From Dyella sp. OK004 (lineage in GTDB: Bacteria; Pseudomonadota; Gammaproteobacteria; Xanthomonadales; Rhodanobacteraceae): a DNA stretch of 64,000 bases. Position 1 is the first letter of the stretch, and every line of letters begins with the position of its first letter. The translations under genes were made by a program, and so were the position numbers. The stretch is from positions 949,469 to 1,013,468 of the forward strand of contig NZ_FOZI01000001.1 in assembly GCF_900114495.1 (NCBI RefSeq), in the 5' to 3' direction. Below are positions 25,196 to 33,728 of the stretch, one piece after another. Below the pieces are notes generated by a model, which was given only the letters and a program-made list of their open reading frames with translations, did not search any database and was not told the origin of the DNA.

Positions 25196-26599
25196 TCAGC
25201 TCAAGCTTTGCCGCAATGCATCGCAACGCGCACGCTGCTCACTCAGAGCAGAAGCATAGGCGGGATCGCTGGCTAGATTCTTGAACTCCGTGGGATCTTT
25301 AACGAGGTCATGCAGAAATTCAAAGGGTGGCGATTGCTCGTAGTAACAAGCATACATATAACGTTCGCTGCGAACCCCAACCCACTTGGGAATCGTCGGC
25401 TCGTTCATCGTGTGCTGACAGAAGAAGTCTTTCCGCCATCCTTGCATCGACGTTCTGTTGACGAGCGAAAGCAATGAACGCCCTTGATAATGGGCCGGAC
25501 GATCTACTCCAGCCAGCTCAAGAAATGTGGCTGGGATATCCACATTGAGTGCCATCTCCCCGACCTTCGTGGGTGCCGCCCTATGAGGCCTGAAGTCTGC
25601 CATGATCAAAGGCACACGCAGTGATTCTTCATAGTGAGTGAATTTGTCAGCGAAGCCTCGATCACCCATGTAGTAGCCATTGTCTGCGGCATAGAAAACA
25701 ACCGAATTGTCGAGCAAGTTCAGGCGCGCCAGTTCATCAATGACTATGCCGACCATGTGATCAACGCCGCTTAGCATCCGATAGTAGTCGCGCATGTTTT
25801 TCTGATACTTCTCCGGCGTATCGAAGCGCCACATATAGCGTTCGCGATTCATAGAGTGCTTCAGAAAATCCGGCTGGGTTTCAAAGTATTCTTTGTCGTT
25901 AATTTTTGGCGGCGGAAAAACAACATCCGCATACATATCCTTGGCCCAATCTATCGGATGGTACTGATGCTCCCTATCGCTATCCTCAGCATGTGGAGAG
26001 CTGAAATTAAGTGACAACAAGAAGGGCTGGCCGGATTGACATCCTTTGAGATACTTCAGCGCGCTTTCCACATTGATTTCGTCAATGTGCTTCTTTGTGC
26101 CGTCCGGCATGATTTGCGTGTAAGGCCGGTCACGATCCTCGAACTGATCGACAAACGTCTTCTGGATATCGCCATCCATCGCCACACCAAACTTGCCGAT
26201 AACGCCAGTGTGATATCCGGCCTTTTTCAGAAGCGCTGGGTAGCTCGACTGACATAAAAATTTCGAAAGTGGGGGCGTGCCAAAAGTAAAGCGATGTTTC
26301 GTCTCGGTCACACCAGTGAATATCGTGGCGCGACTGGATGGGCAGATGGACGTGGTAACAAACATGTTCTCGAAGATGGTGCCCGCAGACGCAAGCGCAT
26401 CGATGCGAGGTGTCTTCACTATGCGATCGCCGGTACAACCCAGCGTATCGTTCCGCTGATCATCAGCGAGAAAGAAGATGATATTTGGAGGCGCCCCGCT
26501 TACGAGACCACTATCCTTACCGCACGACCCCAAAACCGATGCAGCGGCAACCGCTCCGCTCATGCGGAGGAACTGGCGACGACTTATTTCCACGGGCAT
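25196..26599 (-). CDS. Tat-exported sulfatase (type I), lower-GC gene
   Basis: 467 residues. The N-terminus has a twin-arginine signal, SRRQFLRMSG, and a possible lipobox at LGSC (Cys26). The alkaline-phosphatase-like sulfatase fold shows PNIIFFLADDQRNDTLG (metal Asp pair), the modification site TTSICPSSRATIFTG at Cys86, and YAADNGYYMGDRG. In this family the Cys is converted to formylglycine; the usual third position Pro is Ser here. GC is about 50 percent by counting a 60-base line, well below neighbours, which suggests transfer from another organism. No sulfatase-maturing enzyme is seen nearby. Substrate unknown. Confidence 0.85.
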   Translation of the reverse strand: MPVEISRRQFLRMSGAVAAASVLGSCGKDSGLVSGAPPNIIFFLADDQRNDTLGCTGDRIVKTPRIDALASAGTIFENMFVTTSICPSSRATIFTGVTETKHRFTFGTPPLSKFLCQSSYPALLKKAGYHTGVIGKFGVAMDGDIQKTFVDQFEDRDRPYTQIMPDGTKKHIDEINVESALKYLKGCQSGQPFLLSLNFSSPHAEDSDREHQYHPIDWAKDMYADVVFPPPKINDKEYFETQPDFLKHSMNRERYMWRFDTPEKYQKNMRDYYRMLSGVDHMVGIVIDELARLNLLDNSVVFYAADNGYYMGDRGFADKFTHYEESLRVPLIMADFRPHRAAPTKVGEMALNVDIPATFLELAGVDRPAHYQGRSLLSLVNRTSMQGWRKDFFCQHTMNEPTIPKWVGVRSERYMYACYYEQSPPFEFLHDLVKDPTEFKNLASDPAYASALSEQRARCDALRQSLS

Positions 26600-26788
26600 C
26601 TACCTTTCCATTACGTAAGCCTCCCATAGCCCTCCAAAAGAACGATCAGGAGTTCTTACGTTAGCGGACCAACGCTCACATGCGACGCGTATCCACCGGT
26701 AAAGCCGCTAGAGAGATCAAGAGGAGGTATTTCGGGGAAATATGCAGCACCTCGCATACGCGAAGCTTGCGAATGCCATGAGACTTTT

Positions 26789-26820
26789 ATTACAGCGCTG
26801 TAATGTTGCGCTGTAGCGCA
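26789..26820. promoter_or_regulatory. Perfect 16-bp palindrome and adjacent second palindrome
   Basis: ATTACAGCGCTGTAAT (26789-26804) is a perfect palindrome. Two bases later TGCGCTGTAGCGCA has 6-bp arms around a 2-bp centre. The two are similar in core (GCGCTGTA). They lie upstream of the sulfatase gene and could be operators for a dimeric regulator. No regulator gene is adjacent. Confidence 0.4.
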
Positions 26821-26911
26821 TTGCACTGCCAAGGAGTGGCAGCTAACGTCATGAATCCGTGTCTTTCCATGCGCATGCTAAGAACTTGGGCCTCTGCAGC
26901 AAGGTGCCTAA

Positions 26912-27067
26912 GCCACCCACATTTTCGCCCTGGACAACTTGCGTAATGGTGTTACCCGTGCCAGCGCGATCAGCTCCACCATCCTCAACGGCTGCAACCA
27001 CTTGCCGATCGTGGAAAAGCCGGAAGAAACCGAGCGCATCCTGATGAGTTTCGCTCTGTCCCATTGA
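26912..27067 (+). pseudogene. Truncated copy of the alpha/beta hydrolase 3' end
   Basis: This stretch encodes THIFALDNLRNGVTRASAIS and then TILNGCNHLPIVEKPEETER up to a stop at 27065-27067. It matches the C-terminus of the intact hydrolase that ends at 25108 closely, residue by residue. The 5' part is missing: immediately upstream in this frame is a TAA. It therefore looks like the remains of a tandem duplicate whose front was lost, apparently where the low-GC sulfatase segment lies. It is not expected to be functional. Confidence 0.8.
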
Positions 27068-27245
27068 TCGTCGGGGAGGCTTTCCTCGCGCGCAAGAACT
27101 TGCCTGCTTCGCGCATTGGTTGCCCTAGGAGCAGATGCGCTGGCACTTTGAACCAGTACTACTCACACTTCTCCACGACGCTATACCCTCCCCATGATCC
27201 GCGCATCCGAATGCGCGCATCATCCATCGTTCGGGGGAGATCCAT

Positions 27246-28250
27246 ATGAAGTCACTGGTTTGCGCCGGGCTGGTCATCAGTACGCTGTGTTTCATGTCGC
27301 CGGCCCGCGCGCAGCTTGCGCCGGGCTCGATGGATGTCCAGTGGAGTACGGCCACCACGCATTGCGAGACCAAGGCGCCACCCTCGCTCCAGGTACACCG
27401 GTACAACGCTACAACCTTCGTGCTGCGCGAAAGCCTGTGCGAAACCGTTGAGGCGCCTTTCATGTACCTGCTGGTCGGTACGGACAAGGCTCTGTTGATC
27501 GACACCGGCGACGTTGCCGAATCGCAACGGGTGCCATTGGGCAACACGGTGATGTCGTTGTTGCCACAGGCGAACGGCTCGACCTTGCCCCTGATCGTGG
27601 TGCACACCCACGGGCATCTGGATCACCGCACCGGCGATAGCCAGTTTGCGCAGCAGCCGAATACTCAGGTCGTCGGCACGGATCTCGATCACGTCAAACA
27701 ATTCTTCGGCTTTACCGACTGGCCCAACGGCGCGGCTCAACTCGACCTTGGTGGTCGCGTGGTTGATGTGCTGCCCACGCCCGGCCACTACGCCTCACAT
27801 GTTCTCTACTACGATCGTCAGACCGGACTGGTTTTCTCCGGCGACTTTCTATTGCCGGGACGCCTGCTGATCGAAGATCGCGCGGCGGATCTGGCCAGCG
27901 CCCACCGCGTCGCGGACTTCTTCAAGGATCGCCCGGTCAGCTATGTGCTGGGCGGCCATATCGAACTGGACAAAAACGGTGCACTGAGCGGCCTGGGCAC
28001 GGCCTACCATCCCGATGAACGCGCCTTGCCCATGAGCAAGCAGGATCTGCTCGATCTGCCTGCCATCGTTGCCGACTTCAACGGCTTCTACAGCACCCAC
28101 GGCATGTTCGTGATGATGAACCAGAACCGGGTGTTGCTGGCGCTGCTCGTTGGCGCGCTCGCGGTGCTGGCGGGTATCGGCTATGGGGTGTATCGCTTCT
28201 TCCGGCGCCACAAGGCGAAGCGACGTGCGGCTGCCACGGCGATGGCGTGA
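27246..28250 (+). CDS. Exported metallo-beta-lactamase-fold hydrolase
   Basis: 334 residues, signal peptide MKSLVCAGLVISTLCFMSPARA. The zinc site is HTHGHLDHRTG, with further ligand candidates in PTPGHYASH and FSGDFLL and GGHIELD, which is the MBL-fold pattern. The C-terminus ends with a membrane helix (LLALLVGALAVLAGIGYGVY) and a basic tail, so the enzyme is likely anchored in the inner membrane facing the periplasm. GGGGGAGA lies 5-10 bp before the ATG. Function could be a lactonase or other hydrolase; I cannot say more. Confidence 0.87.
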   Translation: MKSLVCAGLVISTLCFMSPARAQLAPGSMDVQWSTATTHCETKAPPSLQVHRYNATTFVLRESLCETVEAPFMYLLVGTDKALLIDTGDVAESQRVPLGNTVMSLLPQANGSTLPLIVVHTHGHLDHRTGDSQFAQQPNTQVVGTDLDHVKQFFGFTDWPNGAAQLDLGGRVVDVLPTPGHYASHVLYYDRQTGLVFSGDFLLPGRLLIEDRAADLASAHRVADFFKDRPVSYVLGGHIELDKNGALSGLGTAYHPDERALPMSKQDLLDLPAIVADFNGFYSTHGMFVMMNQNRVLLALLVGALAVLAGIGYGVYRFFRRHKAKRRAAATAMA

Positions 28251-28737
28251 CCATCGCGAGGCACCGGACGCGGGCGCCCACTCAAAATAAGAGGCTCCGC
28301 AGCCGCGTTGCGGCGGGATCATCGCAAGTTTCATCGACAAGCCACCGCATATTCATGCGCAACATGATCAACATTTAGACGTCTAAACGTCTGCAACATT
28401 CACGCCATGGCATTTGATGAACTCATGAACTGCGTCATGTTGTTCGCCTTGACGTCTATCAACGCCGAGGCATATGGTCCAGGACATTCGCTGCAGGGAG
28501 CACGCGGCGAATGATTCCACGACGACGCGTTTGATGTGGGAATCGTGCGTCGTCCGAGCGTTGCGTCGGCATTGCCCGCCATAGGGAGATGCAGGGGGAG
28601 CAGCATTCGCCGAAGCTCGAGGGATCGCTGGGCAACCATCGAAGCAAACGGGTCCGCGCGCGAGCGCGGCGTGATCTGTCATGGGGTACATGCGACCTCA
28701 TCGGGGTCGTTCGTCCCTGCTTTTCGAGGAATCAGCC
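28251..28737. other. Intergenic region upstream of the sedolisin gene, with a 14-bp palindrome
   Basis: The 487-bp gap has no supported gene. TTTAGACGTCTAAA at 28374-28387 is a perfect 14-bp palindrome, and TGACGTCTAT recurs at 28451-28460. These may be sites for a regulator of the protease gene, which begins 350 bp further on. The ribosome-binding site CGAGGA just before 28738 supports the protease start. Confidence 0.4.
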
Positions 28738-31035
28738 ATGCCGAGCCATCTTCCTATCAAGGCCTTGGTTATCGCTCTGGGTTTCGCTACTGCTGCCTCC
28801 GTGTATGCCACCTCCACTGCCGAGGACAACACGGCCATCGCGGGCATCAACACCACCGAAGCACCGCGCGTAGCGCAAACGATCGATGCAAAAATTCTTA
28901 CAACACTCCCTCAAAGCCACCTCCCTCTCCTTACGCGGACAGCATCCACCGGAACCGTTGCTGATAACACAGCGATGAACCATATGCAGCTCGTGCTCAA
29001 GCGCAGCGCCCTGCGCCAGACCGCGCTCGAAGCCCTGATTGCCGAACAGCACGATCCCAGCTCAGTCAAGTTCCATCGCTGGCTCACGCCAGCGCAGTAC
29101 GGCCAGGCATTCGGTGTTGCCGATGCCGATATCGCCGCGGCGAAAACGTGGCTGATCTCGCAGGGTTTCACGGTGAATGGCGTGTATCCAAACAAGATGC
29201 AGATCGACTTCAGTGGCACCGCAGGTCAGGTGAAGGCCGCGTTCCACACCCAGGAGAACCATTACACGATCAACCAGGTCAGCCACATCGCCAACGCCAG
29301 CGACATCAGCATTCCAGCCGCTTTGCGCGACGTCGTCACTGGCGTTGCCGGCCTCAACGATGTGCACCCGAAGGCCATGCATATACCGCCCAAGGTGGCC
29401 CAGTTCGACGCCTCCAAGCAGAAATTCAAGGTCAAACAGCCGGCTACCGCAGCCGCTTCTTCGATCGCCAACCCCGAGGCCGTTTCCTTTACCGGCGGCG
29501 TGCGCGGCCTGGTGCCCTATGACCTGGCAAAGATCTACGGCGTCGAACAGCTCTACGCCAGCGGCCTCACCGGCACTGGCATCACCATCGCCGTGGTCGA
29601 GGACGCCTCCATGGTGCCCGGCGACTGGGACAACTTCGTCAGTCAGTTCAGCCTCGGCAGTTATGGCGGCACGTTTGCGCAGATCCAGCCGCAAGCCACA
29701 GGCTTCACCAATTGCATCGACCCGACCATCGCCAACCCTGGTGAAGACGGCATTGAAACGCTGCTCGACGCGGAATGGTCGACCGCTATCGCGCCCGGCG
29801 CCAACATCAAGGTCGCCAGCTGCGACGACTCCAATGGCACCAACTTCTTCGGCGGCGTCTTTACCGCAGCCACCAATCTGATCAACGGTACGTCGCGACC
29901 GAATGTGATCAGTGCCAGCTACGGTTACGGCGAGGGCTTCACCGATGCGGCCAGCAAGACGGCGATCGACCTTATGTGGGCACAGGCCGATGCGGAAGGC
30001 ATCTCGGTCTTCGTCTCCAGTGGTGACTCGGGCTCCAATCCGAGCTTCAACGGCAGCGTGATTGGCGGTGCCGGCGTTGATGCCAACTCGTTCGGCACGT
30101 CGCCGAATGTCACCGTGGTAGGTGGCACGGATACGGCCGATGTACTCCAGGGCACCAGCAAAAAATACTTCAGCCAGATCTTGAACCCGGCCTACGGCTC
30201 AGCACTTTCATACGTGCCGGAAATCCCGTGGAACCAATCCTGCGGCAACACGCTGGCAGCCAAATCGATGGGCTTTGCCACCGCGCTCGCCTTCTGCAAG
30301 GAGTACCTCAAGTACGACCCGTACGGTTACTACATCACCTCGGAAGCCGGCAGCGGTGGCCCCTCCTCCGTCGATCGCAAGCCGGCCTGGCAGCGTCAGG
30401 TCCATGGCGCGGCCAAAGATCAGTCACGTGACGTGCCGGATGTATCGCTGTTTGCAGGCTCTTATGGTTCCTACACCTGGGTGATCATCTGCACGGCGTC
30501 CTACCCATGCACCTCCGGCTTCAGCGCGCCGGTGTATCTGGTCGGCGGCACGTCGCTGTCCTCGCCCATGTTTGCGGGCATCCAGGCCCTGATCGATCAG
30601 GGACTCGCCGCGAAGGGATTGCCCGCCAGCCAGGGTAATGCGGCACCCACGCTGTATGCGCTGGCCGCGGAGGAATACGGCGGCGCTACGGGCAGCACAC
30701 CGCCCAGTCTCGAAACCTGCAGTGCCGACAACGGCCCCAAGGGAACCGGCAAATGCGTGTTCCACAACATTACGACCAGCGGCATCACTACTCAGTGCAT
30801 CCAGCAGCTGCCTGGCATGGTCACGCCTGATTGCTACTTCTACGGCACCGTCAACAACTACCTGGGCTTTTTCGGCCCGGTCCAGGTCGGCCTGACGTCC
30901 ACCAGCGCCACCAAGTTCACACCCAAGACCGAAGCGTATGCGACCCAGCCGGGCTGGAGTTTTGCCACCGGCCTTGGCTCGGTGAACGCCTCGAACCTCT
31001 TCACGGCATGGAAGAAATTCATCAACGTGCCTTGA
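28738..31035 (+). CDS. Secreted S53 serine-carboxyl peptidase (sedolisin/pro-kumamolisin)
   Basis: 765 residues with a signal peptide (MPSHLPIKALVIALGFATAA). A pro-kumamolisin activation domain covers about residues 50-220, then the subtilisin-like catalytic domain. The catalytic residues can be read as Glu340 and Asp344 in GIETLLDAEW, Asp430 in SSGDSGSNP and Ser606 in GGTSLSSPMFAG. The family cleaves proteins at acidic pH after autoprocessing. Extra C-terminal cysteines are likely in disulfides. It is followed by a clear intrinsic terminator. Confidence 0.93.
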   Translation: MPSHLPIKALVIALGFATAASVYATSTAEDNTAIAGINTTEAPRVAQTIDAKILTTLPQSHLPLLTRTASTGTVADNTAMNHMQLVLKRSALRQTALEALIAEQHDPSSVKFHRWLTPAQYGQAFGVADADIAAAKTWLISQGFTVNGVYPNKMQIDFSGTAGQVKAAFHTQENHYTINQVSHIANASDISIPAALRDVVTGVAGLNDVHPKAMHIPPKVAQFDASKQKFKVKQPATAAASSIANPEAVSFTGGVRGLVPYDLAKIYGVEQLYASGLTGTGITIAVVEDASMVPGDWDNFVSQFSLGSYGGTFAQIQPQATGFTNCIDPTIANPGEDGIETLLDAEWSTAIAPGANIKVASCDDSNGTNFFGGVFTAATNLINGTSRPNVISASYGYGEGFTDAASKTAIDLMWAQADAEGISVFVSSGDSGSNPSFNGSVIGGAGVDANSFGTSPNVTVVGGTDTADVLQGTSKKYFSQILNPAYGSALSYVPEIPWNQSCGNTLAAKSMGFATALAFCKEYLKYDPYGYYITSEAGSGGPSSVDRKPAWQRQVHGAAKDQSRDVPDVSLFAGSYGSYTWVIICTASYPCTSGFSAPVYLVGGTSLSSPMFAGIQALIDQGLAAKGLPASQGNAAPTLYALAAEEYGGATGSTPPSLETCSADNGPKGTGKCVFHNITTSGITTQCIQQLPGMVTPDCYFYGTVNNYLGFFGPVQVGLTSTSATKFTPKTEAYATQPGWSFATGLGSVNASNLFTAWKKFINVP

Positions 31036-31057
31036 TCGCTTGCAACAAGCGAGCCTT

Positions 31058-31091
31058 GCCCCTGACGGCTGGATACCGTCAGGGGCTTTTT
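31058..31091 (+). terminator. Intrinsic terminator after the sedolisin gene
   Basis: GCCCCTGACGG (31058-31068) pairs perfectly with CCGTCAGGGGC (31076-31086) and is followed by TTTTT. It begins 23 bp after the protease stop. Confidence 0.85.
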
Positions 31092-31179
31092 GCAGGTGAG
31101 TGGAGGAGCTTCAGACCACGCGATCAGCGGGAGGTGAGGTGATCGAAGCCTCTCTCAGCACCGTCGTCGTTGAAATAAA

Positions 31180-32421
31180 TCAGTTGGGTAATGCTGACTG
31201 GCGTTGCAGGAGGAAGTTTCGGACGGCCGGATCGCGCTCCAGACCTATCGCCATACCATAGGCATCGCGCGCTTCGTCGTAGGCGCCGGTCTTGGCCAGC
31301 AACTCAGCGCGTGCGGCCCAGTAGGGCTGATATTCGGCAAGGCGCGTATCCGCCGTCAGCGCCTGCATCGACTGAAGCGCGGCAATGGCACCGTGCAGTT
31401 CCGCGATAGCCAGCGCACGATTGACCACCATCACTGGCGAGTCGGCGAGTGCAATCAACGCATCGTAAAGCTGCACGACTTCCGCCCAGTTGGCCCTGCC
31501 GGTGCGACGGCGATCGACATGAGCCGACTGCAAGGCGCCTTCCAGTTGGTAGCGGCCGATGGAGCCCATGGCACAGGCACGCCGCAACAAGGTTTCGGCT
31601 TCGGCGATCATCGACGCATCCCAACGTGCGATGTCCTGCTCGGTAAACGGTACGTACTCGCAGGAAGCGTCGCGTCTTGCGCTGCGTCGCGCATCGGCAT
31701 GGAGCATGAGCGCAAGCAGGCCGAGCACTTCGGGGGATTGCGGCAACAGCTCGGTCATCAAGCGGGCGAGATAGATGACCTCCTCAGTGAGATCGCGGCG
31801 CGCCACATCGGTGCCGCCCGGATCGCTCCAGCCTTCCGCAAAGGCAGCGTAGATGGCGTCGAGCACGGCATCGAGCCGGCTGGGAAGTTCTTCGCGCTCA
31901 GGGATATTGAACGAGATGCCGGCCTGACGGATTTTTTCTTTGGCGCGTACGAGACGCTTGCTCATCGCGGCCGGTGAGGTGAGGAAGGCCGAGGCAATGC
32001 TCTTGGCATCCAGTCCCAGCACCACCTGCAACATCAACGGCGCGCGAATGCCTTCTTCGATGGCGGGATGGGTGCAGGCAAACATCAGTGCGAGGCGGTG
32101 GTCCGGAATCTCCGGGGCCGCCACCGCCTCCGGTTCGCCTGCGAGAATCTGTAATTGCGCAGCCACCGTCTCGCCGCTACGACGGTGACGGGCGCCGTCG
32201 ATCAGCCGTCGGCGCGCTACCGTCATCAGCCACGCCTCCGGATTCGATGGGCAACCACTTTGCGGCCAGGTGGCCAGCGCCGCGGCGAACGCTTCCGACA
32301 AGGCATCTTCGGCCGCCGCGACGTCCCTGGTCTGTGCCGCGAGAAAGGCGACGAGCTTGCCGTAGCTGTGGCGCGCTACTGCATCCGCCGTACGTTGCGC
32401 ATCGTTCGCACGCGGGCTCAT
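31180..32421 (-). CDS. ECF-type RNA polymerase sigma factor with C-terminal TPR-like domain (ECF42-like)
   Basis: 413 residues, twice the length of a simple ECF sigma factor. Region 2 includes DVAAAEDALSEAFAAALATW and region 4 the LQVVLGLDAKSIASAFLTSP segment; the C-terminal 200 residues are helix-rich and repeat-like (DUF6596 type). Such extended sigma factors belong to the ECF42 group and commonly lie next to DGPF/YCII genes, exactly as here: the partner gene ends 5 bp upstream of the start. They have no anti-sigma factor; the C-terminal domain is thought to control activity. Confidence 0.85.
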   Translation of the reverse strand: MSPRANDAQRTADAVARHSYGKLVAFLAAQTRDVAAAEDALSEAFAAALATWPQSGCPSNPEAWLMTVARRRLIDGARHRRSGETVAAQLQILAGEPEAVAAPEIPDHRLALMFACTHPAIEEGIRAPLMLQVVLGLDAKSIASAFLTSPAAMSKRLVRAKEKIRQAGISFNIPEREELPSRLDAVLDAIYAAFAEGWSDPGGTDVARRDLTEEVIYLARLMTELLPQSPEVLGLLALMLHADARRSARRDASCEYVPFTEQDIARWDASMIAEAETLLRRACAMGSIGRYQLEGALQSAHVDRRRTGRANWAEVVQLYDALIALADSPVMVVNRALAIAELHGAIAALQSMQALTADTRLAEYQPYWAARAELLAKTGAYDEARDAYGMAIGLERDPAVRNFLLQRQSALPN

Positions 32422-32425
32422 CGGC

Positions 32426-32779
32426 TTACGCCGTCATGTCCCAGATAGGACGCACTTCGACGACACCGTGGCTCGTCGCCGGACAGCGCGCGGCCCACGC
32501 CAGCGCGGCATCGAGGTCGGGCACATCGATGAGGAAATAGCCGGCGAGTTGCTCTTTGGAATCCGCATAGGGTCCATCCAGCACCTGGGTCTTGCCGTTC
32601 ACGGCACGCACCGTGGTGGCCGCTGACGTGCGCTGCAGGCGATTGGTGCCTACGAAGGCATTCGCCTTTACCAGGGCTTCGACATAGGCTCTATACGACG
32701 CCACGCCCTGCTCCTGCTCGGCCGGTGTCAGCTGGGTCCAGCCGCCTTCGTTCACATAGGTCATCAGTAGGTACTGCAT
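32426..32779 (-). CDS. YCII/DGPF family protein
   Basis: 117 residues of the YCII-related DGPF group (PF03795). The motif DGPYADSKEQLAGYFLIDV is a DGPF variant, and the MQYLLMTYVNEGGW start is typical. The start at 32779 was chosen because further upstream codons are atypical. The gene is followed by the ECF sigma gene with a 4-bp gap, so they form an operon. The biochemical function of this group is not settled. Confidence 0.85.
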   Translation of the reverse strand: MQYLLMTYVNEGGWTQLTPAEQEQGVASYRAYVEALVKANAFVGTNRLQRTSAATTVRAVNGKTQVLDGPYADSKEQLAGYFLIDVPDLDAALAWAARCPATSHGVVEVRPIWDMTA

Positions 32780-32887
32780 GTGCCTTCTCCTCGATAGAGT
32801 TTCGGCGGGCATGATGCGCCGCCTATCCTATGACGCGCGAGCGTCCGGGATTTGGACAACATGAGTTCTGCTTGATGGCGCGCCTCT

Positions 32888-32966
32888 GTAGGAGCCCACC
32901 CTGTGGGCGACCTCGTCGTGCAAACCGGGATCCTGCCGGTTTGTCGCGCACAGGGTGCGCTCCTAC
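32888..32966. repeat. GTAG-type REP pair (inverted)
   Basis: GTAGGAGCCCACC...GGGCGAC at 32888-32911 faces GTCGCGCACAGG...CTCCTAC at 32943-32966. Between them AAACCGGGATCCTGCCGGTTT forms another hairpin. It lies between the YCII gene and the methyltransferase remnant. Confidence 0.75.
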
Positions 32967-32986
32967 AAGGTCATCGCGGAGTGCCG

Positions 32987-33239
32987 TCAGGTCGCCGGCT
33001 TGCGGAAGCGATAGATGAACTGGTCGGCCTGGCCGCGAATGGATTTGTCGAACACCATCTTGGTGTGGGTATCCGCCAGATGGTGCAGCACGGTCGACTC
33101 ACCATCGAACACGAATCCCGCCGCCTCGACATGCTTTTTGACGATGGCCGGATCGATGCGATGCAGCGTAGGTATCGCGCATGTCCGAACTGGCCTCGGC
33201 CGCGTGATCGATGATCACGAACAGGCCACCCGGGCGAAG
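32987..33239 (-). pseudogene. Decayed C-terminal part of a SAM-dependent methyltransferase
   Basis: Two adjoining frames on the minus strand give one protein: LRPGGLFVIIDHAAEASSDM then, after a frame change near 33170, LHRIDPAIVKKHVEAAGFVF and onward to IYRFRKPAT and a stop at 32987-32989. This is recognisable as the end of a class I methyltransferase, in which ALKPGG-x-F and LHRIDP are conserved. The 5' part is missing or lost in a tandem duplication next to it. It should be treated as non-functional. Confidence 0.75.
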
Positions 33240-33248
33240 CGCATCGCG

Positions 33249-33296
33249 ATTTCGTCAAAGAGGGAAATCGTCAAAGGATTTCGTCAAAGAGGGAAA
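33249..33296. repeat. Two-copy direct repeat, period 29 bp
   Basis: ATTTCGTCAAAGAGGGAAA occurs at 33249-33267 and again at 33278-33296, with a partial third unit (TCGTCAAAGGA) between. It sits at the broken front edge of the methyltransferase remnant. A 29-bp duplication is not a multiple of three and would disrupt a frame. Confidence 0.75.
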
Positions 33297-33320
33297 CTGG
33301 AACGCGCTACAGCGGGCGTT

Positions 33321-33653
33321 TTATGTCCGCCACGACCCAACAGGAGCCGGGCGGTCGAACCATTGCTCGCGCTCGTAACGGCAGCCTGGGCTGCCCGTGG
33401 TGAACTTGCGGCAGATGCCGGGGCGCTGGTCGTAGATCGTGCAGCGAAAAGTGTTGCGGTCGACGGCGACACACCAGCCATCATCACCTTTGGCGAGGGT
33501 TTCCATGCCGTGCGTGTGGCGGTCGATCAACCAGTCGGGAACGTTGTCGTCGGGCATCAATACGACGGTGAGACGACAGCAAACTGCCTCGCAACGATCG
33601 CAACTGACGGAAGGGTCCACGCGCTCGGCGTAGGGATCGGGGGAAGTGTTCAC
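33321..33653 (-). CDS. YkgJ-family cysteine cluster protein
   Basis: 110 residues with a zinc- or iron-sulfur-type cysteine cluster: SCDRCEAVCCRL near residues 17-28, then CTIYDQRPGICRKF and GCRYER. This is the CxxC...CC...C...C pattern of the YkgJ family (PF03692), small proteins of unknown function that may bind metal. It begins 75 bp from the stop of the peptidase-like gene to its right. Confidence 0.85.
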   Translation of the reverse strand: MNTSPDPYAERVDPSVSCDRCEAVCCRLTVVLMPDDNVPDWLIDRHTHGMETLAKGDDGWCVAVDRNTFRCTIYDQRPGICRKFTTGSPGCRYEREQWFDRPAPVGSWRT

Positions 33654-33728
33654 AAGGCAGTATGACTGCTTTTGCCCTGGCCACCATGAATCAGCCGTCT
33701 CAATCGTCGAAAGAGCGACGATTGATCA

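Noticed and set aside
26859-27044. 61-codon open frame over the hydrolase remnant
   Set aside because: It is in a different frame from the one with similarity to the hydrolase C-terminus, so it is not a gene.
28383-28701. Several open frames of 80-100 codons in the gap before the sedolisin gene
   Set aside because: They overlap one another on the same strand, have Arg/Ser/Ala-biased composition and no clear ribosome-binding site or motif.
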